Notes under the pieces: model-generated
Told to the model about the DNA's origin: nothing
Databases searched by the model: none
What the model saw: the letters and a program-made list of their open reading frames with translations, nothing else
Translations under genes and position numbers: made by a program
Part shown: one piece after another, positions 55,601 to 64,000 of the stretch
Layout: each line of letters opens with the position of its first letter
Position numbering within the stretch: the first letter of the stretch is position 1
Assembly: GCA_030762935.1 (NCBI GenBank)
Contig: CM060895.1
Coordinates: forward strand, 30,680,501-30,744,500
Direction: 5' to 3'
From: Hymenopus coronatus
Taxonomy: Eukaryota > Arthropoda > Insecta > Mantodea > Hymenopodidae
Length of the DNA: 64,000 nt

Positions 55601-57431
55601 TTTCTAGGGCTGTGCTATCGACTCAAACTTTTATGAACACCCAGAATGTATTCTCACTAGCGGCTACTGTGCACAAGAGTTGCTGATGTAGCTCTGTCAG
55701 AAGAGAAAAACAGAAAAGATCATAAGGAAATGCTGCTGGAGTGAAGTAACACTGGTGAGAAAGTTAGAGGAAAGAAAGACAAGGGCTATGGTTAAAATAA
55801 CTTTTGCAGACACTTAAAACAAGAGATCTATGAAGCCTGTTTTATGGGCCATTGTTAGTGCAGAAAATTAAGAGATAAAATGAAAAGAAGAAAAACAATG
55901 GGAAGCATTTGAAATGTAAGCATGTATAAGAATAGATTGCTTAAAATTTACAAACAAAGTACTAATTAGCTAATTTTTTTTTTAGGTTGGTTGAAACTCT
56001 ACTTCACTTAAATGTATATTTTTACATTATATGAAATATATATTCAATTTTCCAGCATTCGTTGTCTTACCAAAATGTGGTTCAAGTTCACATCATACAG
56101 ATTTCATAATGGTGGGAGTACAATGTGTTATACATCAATAATTCATAACCATATGTTAATATAAGGAATAATTGAACAGTAATGAGTCTATATCATTATG
56201 TGTGGATGGCAAATGCCATGCATTAATGATAAAAATGTGTGATTTGTGCATCCAGCAAAAGCTTAGGTGCTTAAGATCTTTTTCTTTATTTTCTTTATCT
56301 GAAGAAACTGTGGGATAAATATTAACCATCAATAGAGCAATGCAAAGGCAAACAAATATTATTTTTAGTATCTTAAGAGAGAATATCTTCCAACTTCTCT
56401 TTAGGTAAGCAGAAATATTTCTGTATGTGAATGTTTTGTTGGTAGAAATATATTAGCATATATGAAATAGTTATACTTGAATTTGTTTGCTCCCTTTCTA
56501 CTTTATTTTCCTGGCAGAAATATTGCACTAGGATATTAAGTGACTTGGTAGTAAGGAATGGTTCCTCCATCATCCAGTTTAGAAGAATTGTTACTTTCAA
56601 TTAGGTTTTGAACTCTGAGTGACCATGTCTTTCAGGTTCAGTCAGATAAAACATTCAGGATGATGCAGATTAAGATATTGTAGTGTCAAGCCTAATTTTC
56701 AAAAACTAAGGAACAATTAATAAGAAATAAAACTTATAATGGGTTGCTCAAATCAGCATAAATGTACCATCCAGCTTTATTTTATTTTTAAAGGTCTTAG
56801 GTAAATACAGCAGACAATAGTTGAAATAGTTTTCAATAGTTAAAACAATCCACTGTGGTATTGACTATAAACTACTAAAATCTTGCCACTAAAAGTATGG
56901 TAGACACAATATTACTGAAAGACATTAAAGTAAAATGGTAAAATGCATTATTAAAATTTTAAGAACTGACACAGATAAACACAAATATTAGATCATCATC
57001 ACTGTTGGTGCTTTCAATTTAGTCTCTGCTGTAAAACACACCTTTTTGTTTTGCCAAGACTGCAATATGGATATAAACCTTGCATAAGTATCAGATACAG
57101 AAGCTGAGGGAGTTTTTAAAAATATTTTATATCAATATTTCTAATATTCTTTTGCAGTTTTGTTAATCTAACATTGTCATTATCTATACAATATCTTTGT
57201 CTAGTATAGTAAGAAAGAATATCATTTCTCAAGTTAAATTTTGTATGATTTTACATATAGTGATATAAAGTGAAACTACAGTTAATTTTAAAATTTTTAA
57301 AATATGGTGATTTGCATATTTGAATTTGCGTTAGATGTTACATAATTCTTATGACATTTTGCTATCTAAAAACTTGTTTGGCATTAGGATTTCGCCAAAA
57401 TAATATACCTTATAAGCAGCTTCATACATAC
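55601..57431 (-). other. Esterase intron 2, remaining part
   Basis: AT-rich with no gene recognised. Confidence 0.45.
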
Positions 57432-57587
57432 CTGTGGTACATAAATGTTAATAAATAGGCAGTTCTCACTCCCATGTACAAATTCTTCTTGAGGTTTATA
57501 ACCAGGAATATAATCATATTGAAGACATGCACTTCCTGGTTGACTGGCATTCCAGATGCCTATCCATGGTTCTGCTGGAGCAGGATC
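57432..57587 (-). CDS. Carboxylesterase, exon 2
   Basis: 156 bases (52 codons), acceptor CACATAATGCAG and donor CAG|GTATGT, phase 0 both sides. Encodes DPAPAEPWIGIWNAS, GSACLQYDYIP and VHGSENCLFINIYVP. These are the hallmark esterase blocks: P.P...W.GV.dA...G..C.Q, and the carboxylesterase type-B signature 2 (E-D-C-L.LN.Y.P), here SENCLFINIYVP. The two Cys form the first conserved disulfide. Confidence 0.97.
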
Positions 57588-57726
57588 CTGCATTATGTGA
57601 AATGAATGTGTCATTTTAAACAACCCAAACTTGGTAGTTAAACTTAAAAATAAAAGAGCTTATAATAAAATCTGTATAAATGATAATACATAAAGCCAAG
57701 GTTTGTATAGCACATCACATTATCAA

Positions 57727-58352
57727 AAATTTGATGTGTTGCATTTACACAGCTTTCTATACTCATTCTTCTACAAACTATTCTTACAAAAGCTTGTTCA
57801 TCTAATTCTTGCTAATTGAAATACACTTTGATTAAATATTTGTACATTTTGTACTAGATATGAGATACAGTAGGTAAAGCAATAGTCAGATTTTTAAAAA
57901 GCTCGTCACTATGCGATTATTAAAAGCAATAAGTATTTGAAACTAATAAAAATAATATCTCAGAAGTGGTTAGGCTCCTAAAAATAACATAAATTGTACA
58001 CTTCGGAGATTTACAGAATTTGTTTGTCTATCTTTTATGGTTAACCAGTTATACAAAAGTCATTCAGAAAAGAGGACTTCACAGTTGTTTTGCAGATAAT
58101 TCATAATATGCATTTTATTAGTAATGCAAACATCTTAAGCAAATGTATTCTAAACAAAATATTATTATTATTATTATTAATTAGTATTATTATTGTTATT
58201 ATTTTCAAGAAAATCAAATTCAATGTTGGAATTTATTCAATGTAAAAGTAGTTTGGGGTGAGGAGAGATGATTTTTCTGAAAATCTTTGTGTTGCAATCT
58301 TAGAAGGCATGGAACTCAAAACACCAAATTTAACTGGCATTTCATTTTTGAG

Positions 58353-58430
<78 letters not shown>

Positions 58431-58570
58431 CCTCTCCCTCTCCCTCTCTCACATGCTCTCTCTTTTACTTTTCAGGGAGGCTCAAAATGTGATTTACAGT
58501 GAAATCTGGCATGGCATTTTTTAATGGAATGCAGTTTTTTTCTCTATTTACTATGCTAAAAATAGAGAAT
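57727..58570 (-). repeat. R1 repeat, complete reverse copy with CT expansion
   Basis: Tail hairpin (TTGATGTGTTGCATTTACACAG) and CTTTCTATACTCATTCTTC at the left. The body includes ATCTTTTATGGTTAACCAG. The head ends TGGAATGCAG and TCTCTATTTACTATGC at the right. A CT microsatellite occupies part of the body, and an ATT run lies at about 58162-58200. Confidence 0.8.
58353..58463. repeat. CT microsatellite
   Basis: About 40 CT units passing into CCCTCT units, inside an R1 copy. It produces long Ser-Leu open frames that are not genes. Confidence 0.95.
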
Positions 58571-58744
58571 GTAATAAGGTGATTTGTATGCTGCTCCCTC
58601 TTCTGGCTGTCTGTCTCTACATCATGCAAGGTCATCTTGTGTGCGTTGATATATTAGCAATTGGATGTGATCTCGCTTGACCAAATTGAATTCTACACCA
58701 GCTTCTAAAAGTGTTAATCCACCTAATCTAATAGATTAAAATGT

Positions 58745-59300
58745 TTTTATTTTCTTTATTCTGCATAGTAGAGTAAGGGAAGTTTATAGTCCACCCAAAA
58801 ATTTGATGCCAAGATTTCACTGGAAATGCATGTATGTTTGAAGCATTTTTAATTTAAAAAATTTTTTTAGAAAAAAGTCTATGTGCATGAAAGAGAGAGA
58901 GAGAGGGGGGGAGGGAAGGGGGTTCATTACAAATTTTGTATTTAAGTTTTGTATCTTTCAAGGATGCGACACCAAGATTTTAAAAAAATCCCCACACCCA
59001 ATCTACCCTTTACATGAAAATTTAGATTTTCTTAAAAATGGCTAAGAATTTTGTTTCAAATATCATATATTTAAGATATTTACAGGACAAATGATATATG
59101 AATAAATAAATATATATATATAAAAGATTCTGGGAATAGCCTGTTAAGTTCTTTTTATTTTGGATGACCTTTGCATAAATGGTAAACTTTATAAGATAGA
59201 CAAAATCTTACTGTACAAAAAATGTATATCTGGTTAAAGTTAACGATTTCTAAAGTATTCCTTGTTTAGTTTTACATTAATTATACTTTTCTTTAACTGA
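58745..59300 (+). repeat. R1 repeat, forward copy
   Basis: Contains TCCACCCAAAAATTTGATGCC, GATTTCACTGGAAATGCATG, TTGTATCTTTCAAGGATGCG, TCTGGGAATAGCCTGTTAAG and the start of the tail half. It lies head-to-head with the reverse copy ending at 58570, separated by about 175 bp. Confidence 0.75.
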
Positions 59301-59995
59301 AAGTCATTCAGTTTCTTTTCTGCTCATGCAAAGATAACAGAATTTCAAACCCATCACAAAAGCAGCCTGTTCTTAAAATTTTTGAATATCGCTTAAGCCT
59401 GCTGTATTCCCCTTTTCTCCTACAAGGCAATATGTATTAAAGCCGTTTCTGAAAATGTTCATTGTCATCAACTTGAACCGGATAGAAGAATCAGCATTTG
59501 TAAGAATAGTTTGTTGTAGACTGTGCAGATAAAGTCTTGCGGATGTAACACATAAGATTTGTAATTGTTTGTAATCCCATTGAAGAGCATAACTACACAT
59601 TTTATTTTAAATGCATTGTACGAAGTGACATTTTTAAAACTTCTCGGGTATATTGACACCGTCCGGATATGCCATCTTGACCTGCTCACCCCAGGCGTAA
59701 GTTTTGTCCGGTGTTTACATACTGAAGTGGTTCAATACGATCTTTGTTATTAGCCTTGAATACTCCCTCTTGCACATTTCCTTGTCTTATCAGAACCGGT
59801 TCTGAAATGCTTATATCGGGCAAAATATGTACATATGTCTAATTTCTAAATATCTCATTTTTCGCCTTTACACTACTCATTTATTTTTGTGTTCAATGGC
59901 GGATGAATGTATTTTGTCAATTTTAAACTCACAGAAACCGGCCCCCGTAGCCGTGGACGTTGTCACGTTTGGCGTTGATGTTCAGCCACGAAATG
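59301..59995 (-). other. Esterase intron 1, nothing firmly recognised
   Basis: The sequence around 59640-59990 is less AT-rich than its surroundings but shows no coding or repeat signature that I recognise. Confidence 0.35.
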
Positions 59996-59998
59996 GTC

Positions 59999-60700
59999 GA
60001 GGGCCATCCAGAAAGTAAACGAACGATTTGCATAACTAAATAATAAAGAAAGAAATCAACACAAAACCTTATTTACAAAATTACAGTACCTTGCCCTATT
60101 TTTCAAGGTAATCTTCATTCTGTCAAGACATTTATTTTCACATGATACCAGTTTTTCAATGACGATATTATATTTTACTACCGCCAAAGGAGTTATTAGT
60201 TTTTTTTTTTTGAAATGCTCAAAATGTTCGGCCGATTGAATTGTATAGGCACATAGCGTAAGTGTATGGTGATAACGAGTCTTCAGTGAGGAAATGGCTC
60301 ATAATTTACGAGTAATCAAGGCGAAATCAGTGTGCACGACAAAAACCGGAGTGGAAGTTCACCATTCGTTATGAAGGAGTTGAAAGAAAAAATTGATAAA
60401 AAAATTCAGAGAAACCGGCGTTTCACTTTGAACAGGTACATGGCTTTTTGGGTGGAAAAGATTTCCCAGCTGATGACCTCAAAGTGGCAGTGACATCTTG
60501 GCTCAGATCTTTGATGGTGAAAAAGTACAACATTTGCATTGAAACCCCGGTACCACGTGACAATAAATACCTCGATAGCAATGGCGATTACGTAGAGAAA
60601 TAGAGTAAGGTTCTGTAACTTTATAAATAAAGTTTCGTGTTGATGTCTTTCGTTACTTTTTAGTTATGCCAATCGTCTGTTACTTTCTAGATGACCCTCG
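59999..60700 (+). mobile_element. Internally deleted mariner with long inverted termini
   Basis: The left end (CGAGGGCCATCCAGAAAGTA...) and the right end read inward (CGAGGGTCATCTAGAAAGTA...) match over roughly 70 bp, including GGCATAACTAAAAAGTAACG-like text and the ATCAACAC words. The element is about 700 bp, against 1.3 kb for a complete mariner. It keeps the N-terminal DNA-binding region in decayed form (about 60270-60420) and the intact C-terminus, with the catalytic middle gone. In esterase intron 1. Confidence 0.88.
60442..60603 (+). pseudogene. Mariner transposase C-terminus (remnant)
   Basis: A 53-codon open frame starting GFLGGKDFPADDLKVAV and ending SNGDYVEK before TAG. The closing L.R-D-K-Y-L-x-S-N-G-D-Y-V-E-K is the standard mariner C-terminus. 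The segment upstream (60270-60420) matches the helix-turn-helix start (V+KW...YE, RSG.PFVMKELKEKID-like in shifted frames). The whole DDD catalytic core is missing between them. Confidence 0.85.
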
Positions 60701-60721
60701 TATGTTTGTGTACTATTTAAA

Positions 60722-60775
60722 ATCATTCTTCCCCCTGATGGCCAAATAGGTTAAGCCTGAAGGCCAAATCAATAC
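60722..60775 (+). repeat. SINE body fragment
   Basis: GATGGCCAAATAGGTTAAGC followed by CTGAAGGCCAAAT matches, in plus orientation, the body of the SINE at 63440-63590. Confidence 0.5.
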
Positions 60776-61079
60776 ATGTTTAAAAACTTTCACAGAAATT
60801 GATAATCATAACGGCATGTTGTCAAATGCTTGGAGCCGATATGAATAGTTTTAAAGACTTTATTCCTATGTGGCATTCTGCACTTATTTTTACGAGTACA
60901 TATTATCTACCTTTCCCTTGTCTAAAACTCACATCAGACTTGCTCCTCTCCTCAAACTTTGCTGGCAAACTTTCATGTAAATGTTAACACAATTGTTGTA
61001 TTAAATAATTATATTCTGCAGTGCAGAGGTGGCGAAAAGGCGATTCGTAATATCATATGTATCCTAGAAACGGAATAAA

Positions 61080-61645
61080 AGTTGCAGAAATATCCGTATA
61101 TCTACCCTCCGCCCCAATAGCCTCGATCGTTATGACCTTTTCTCTGGTGACAGCTGGCATTAAATTCAACTCGAATAGCTAATCTGTTGATCCCCTTTGA
61201 ACATGTTACGAAGAAACCCTAGACACATGGTCTTAATTACCAGCTGTTACGTTTGTCCGTAAAATGTACCTGGGGAACAGAGGCCTTTTTATGACTTCTC
61301 GGCAAGGGGGTCCTTTTTACGGCCTTTAAGGCACATTTATGAATCAGAATTGCCATTTATTTTACGTGTAAATTGTACGTTAATTTATAGCGTTAAAGAG
61401 TGTGCGCATTCTAAAATTCATGTCAGCACAAAAGTCTTACACTTTGCTGGACGAGGGCAAATTATAGGGTTTCCGTTTCTGGAATTTGGCCAGCATGACG
61501 GGCGCCTCCAAATGAACTAATACTTTTATTGTGTCTTCTTTTTAGAATGTAGATGGCATACACGCCCTAATTTAGCGCGGTAAACCCTGACCATGCTGTG
61601 AGCCATGTCTACAGGATAAATTAAAAGAATGTTTGACCTCGATGA
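61080..61645. other. GC-richer unique island in esterase intron 1
   Basis: The composition is distinctly less AT-rich, with runs such as CTCCGCCCCAATAGCCTCG, TCTCGGCAAGGGGGTCC and CCAGCATGACGGGCGCC. There is no open frame with protein character and no similarity to the repeats around it. It also contains homeobox-like TAATTTA and TTTATTTTAC words. It could be a conserved non-coding element or enhancer; this is inference. Confidence 0.35.
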
Positions 61646-61667
61646 CCCATTTTGATCCAGATTTCTT

Positions 61668-61676
61668 CTTATTATT

Positions 61677-61719
<43 letters not shown>

Positions 61720-61722
61720 TAT
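61668..61722. repeat. TAA microsatellite
   Basis: About 16 ATA/ATT units at the right edge of the GC-richer island. Confidence 0.95.
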
Positions 61723-62104
61723 ATTAACCTTATGGAAGCTTTTTACAGTTTCATAGTTTCGTCAAAAGTTGCAAACTACAATTATTAAAAAAAATATTTA
61801 CTACAACATAATTATTTACAATCTTGAAATAATCATTAAACTCTTGCATATTATAAACATTGACCTAACGAAAAACCTCTTTACCTTATTTCTGAATCTA
61901 GTCTGATGTTTGTCAGTTGTTACATTGGTAATCAGGTTATATATATATATGCGCCAATGTAATATAGAGGTGATCTTTTTAGTTGAACTAGATGACTGGT
62001 GTTGGAAAACCACTTATTGTACAGGAGCTAGAAAGTGCAGTATATTACTATGCTAAATATACGCTGCCACTATACTCAGATTTTTATTTTTACTTTCCTT
62101 ACTT

Positions 62105-62640
62105 CGTACATAGCAGGTGCATAGGCAGAGGAGGTATTGCATTCCATTTAAAGTTTCGATACCGAAATTTCACTGGAAATACACGTTTTAGGATTAGAAA
62201 AAGATTTGCGCGCGCAAGTGAATAAACAGGATGTTCAAAGTCGAAAGGTTGGTTAAAGAAAAAACTTTGTATTTAAATTCGGTATATTCTAGGGATGCGA
62301 CTCGAAAATTTTCAAGAAAATCTCTGCAAATTAACCTTTAGATGGTCATTTTTTTTAAAAAAAATTAATTTTCTCAAAAATGACCAACGATTTTGATTAA
62401 ATTACCGCATATTAAAGATACTTACACGGCATAGAATTAACATCTTGGAACTTTCTGGGAATGACCTCTGAAGTCCTCTTCATTCTGAGTGATTTTTGCA
62501 TAGATAGAAAACCGTAAAAAAATGTAGATATAGTTAAAACACGCAGTTTGTCCTTTTTGTTGTTATTGGTTTCGAATTTAAAATTCTTATACTTTTCTCA
62601 AACAGGAAGAAGACCTCATCCGTTAATCTTGAATTTTCAT
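62105..62640 (+). repeat. R1 repeat, forward copy
   Basis: Starts in the head (TACATAGCAGGTGCATAGG, GAGGTATTGCATTCCATTT), then CGATACCGAAATTTCACTGG, ATATTCTAGGGATGCGACTC, CTGGGAATGACCTCTGAAGT and AAAACCGTAAAAAAATGTAG, into the tail-half block. Confidence 0.8.
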
Positions 62641-62816
62641 CGAATAGCCTAAGTCCTCGTCATTCGCGATGAATGTTGTATACTTTTAAATATCTATATA
62701 GACGATAACGCATTACACAAAAAATGCATCTCTCTTTAAAATGGACACTTTGTTTCAAAAAATGAAGTGGCATAAACCATTTCCGATTGGTATATTTGTT
62801 GAAATTTTCAATGCTT

Positions 62817-63295
62817 TCCAATTTTAGGTGTGATCACAATTCCGATTTTTCTCGCAGTGTCATGGAAACAGTATGGAATTTCAGCGTCAGCTTAAAAGTC
62901 AGGTTAATATCAAACTGGGTATTTAAGTTCAACGTTTTCCAAGGATGTGGCGCGAAGATTTTCAGGAAAGTCCCCCATCTCAAACTACACTACAAGGAAG
63001 ATTTTTCGGAATTCTCGATTTCCTCAAAAATGACCTTTATTTTAATATACCATATGTTAAAGATATTCATCTCAAATAAAATTACATCTTGTATTTTCTA
63101 TAAATACCCGTTGAAGCCCTCTTCATTCTGAATGGGGTTTGCTTTACTGGTAAACCAAAAATACAGATCTCATTAAAACACCATTTGTTTTTATTTTGAG
63201 ATAGCCGGTTTCGAGATAATCCTTATTTGCGTTAAATGACCCAGTACACTTTTCTCAAAAGAGAAATGGCCCTTTGGTTTATATATTTATTTTTC
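62817..63295 (+). repeat. R1 repeat, second forward copy in tandem
   Basis: Carries the blocks AAGTTCAACGTTTTCCAAGG, GCGAAGATTTTCAGGAAAG, CCCTCTTCATTCTGAATGG and AGATAGCCGGTTTCGAGATA. It directly follows another R1 copy. The linking stretch 62641-62816 also repeats part of the R1 body (AATAGCCTAAGTCCTCGTC). Confidence 0.75.
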
Positions 63296-63439
63296 ATCCT
63301 GGTAATGCAAGGCCACGTAGCAATAAGGGTTTAAAAGATTTAACTATCTCTTTAGCATATTTATTTCCCCTGGAACCTATAAGAAAAGTTGTAGTAAAAC
63401 CATTTCCACTTTTTTTTTAAATACATAAATTTACCTTCA

Positions 63440-63595
63440 GGCGTAACCTTCTTGGCCTTCAGGAGGTTAGAATGGCGCAGACAGTACTCAACTCTAAACT
63501 TCCATGCCCGTAGCGGGATTCGAACCCGCGACGCTTTCGTGCGCCAATGACCACACTTCTAATGTGTATCACGATTAAAATGAGGTGTAAGGACA
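63440..63595 (-). mobile_element. tRNA-derived SINE fragment
   Basis: The minus strand reads AGAAGTGTGGTCATTGGCGC (A-box region), GTCGCGGGTTCGAATCCCGC (perfect B box), then GGGCATGGAAG and the body GGCCAAGAAGGTTACGCCTG. The CGGGCATGG after the B box resembles CTTGGGCATGGG in the SINE at 27010. The body after the tRNA-like head argues for a SINE, not a tRNA gene. Confidence 0.75.
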
Positions 63596-63900
63596 GTTTA
63601 TTGCTGAATGGATAAAGAATTGATCAGATTATTTTATTCCTGTTTTCTCATGTTTAGATATGATTAAGAACATTGTCTGAAATTTTCCTACCGATTGGGG
63701 TCGCTGAAACTTGGTATTCCTGCGGTAGCATGTCTTAAATTAATATTTATCATAGACTGTCGAAATAATTGTAACAGCCATTCATAGAGGGCAGTTGAAT
63801 CAGCTTATCAACACGAACTACAGAGGAAATTACTGCAGGTTGCGGCCAGATCGTCAGAATTCTCGAGCGTGAATTGATCAAAAGTGAAGACAACACCTAC

Positions 63901-64000
63901 CTTGAACCTATACTTGCCAACAGGTGGGCGTGCATACGGTATGCCTTGGTATGCAGCATACTTCCTGCCCCCAGCGGATTTTAAATATACACCTTGAAGT
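63901..64000 (-). CDS. Carboxylesterase, exon 1 of those seen (5' partial)
   Basis: Runs off the right edge of the window and ends at donor AAG|GTAGGT. Encodes LQGVYLKSAGGRKYAAYQGI then PYARPPVGKYRFK. This is the N-terminal block of carboxylesterases (G......R....F.GIPYA.PPVG..RF). The family usually has about 20-30 residues before this, including a signal peptide if secreted; those lie outside the window. Phase 0 junction to exon 2 (RFK|DPAPAEPW). The ten exons together give 538 residues with consistent phases and no stop. The gene is a type-B carboxylesterase/alpha-esterase or juvenile hormone esterase-like enzyme that cleaves carboxylic esters. The substrate cannot be read from sequence alone. 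Confidence 0.96.

Noticed and set aside
58258..58524. Two overlapping plus-strand frames of 88 and 71 codons rich in Ser-Leu
   Set aside because: Created by the CT microsatellite inside an R1 repeat.
62787..63131. A 114-codon plus-strand open frame
   Set aside because: Lies within an R1 copy. The homologous positions in other R1 copies are not open, so the frame is accidental.
63495..63560. Possible functional tRNA gene (perfect B box) on the minus strand
   Set aside because: The B box is followed by a SINE body shared with 60722-60775, and the acceptor stem does not pair convincingly.

Overview
This is a 64 kb, AT-rich piece of an animal nuclear genome, most likely from an arthropod and probably an insect. 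The evidence is short coding exons with GT-AG introns of several kilobases, a carboxylesterase of insect type, and a dense load of decayed transposable elements (mariner/Tc1, hAT, piggyBac, Penelope-like, non-LTR LINE, Ty3/gypsy) plus several tRNA-derived SINEs. I cannot place the order or species. Exons of at least three host genes can be supported; most of the rest is repeats and introns.

Layout. (1) 1-9.8 kb, plus strand: the 3' end of an unrecognised gene (terminal exon 9476-9609, poly(A) signal 9751). Upstream lies an almost complete hAT transposon (5250-8342) with a perfect 8-bp target duplication, and an inverted-repeat element (2554-2847) with a 12-bp duplication. (2) 9.8-19.6 kb: intergenic, with a Tc1/mariner remnant (11.8-12.3 kb) and a head-to-tail cluster of an unnamed repeat called R1 here (12.6-14.5 kb). 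(3) 19.7-25.8 kb, plus strand: the first two coding exons of an FHA-domain gene whose start, with Thr-Gln at residues 4-5, resembles the DNA-damage mediator MDC1. The intron between them holds a nest of gypsy, Penelope-like and piggyBac relics. (4) 26.4-27.3 kb: a LINE relic carrying a SINE. (5) 30.5 to beyond 64 kb, minus strand: a carboxylesterase gene with ten exons in the window. All ten splice in frame and give 538 residues, with Ser-Glu-His triad, oxyanion hole and a C-terminal HSEL. Only the extreme N-terminus lies outside.

The esterase introns (0.1-6.7 kb) hold most of the recent insertions, many with clear target-site duplications. One is a LINE inside the GIY-YIG domain of a Penelope-like element (11-bp duplication). 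Others are SINEs with 14-bp and 12-bp duplications, two mariner relics, an internally deleted mariner, and a decayed transposase-like gene at 42.7-44.6 kb. The FHA gene and the esterase are convergent, with 3' ends probably meeting near 29-30.5 kb.

The most unusual thing in the window is R1. It is present in at least a dozen copies in both orientations, with a palindrome at one end and a small hairpin at the other, no coding capacity, and a tendency to lie head-to-tail or head-to-head. I could not assign it to a known class.
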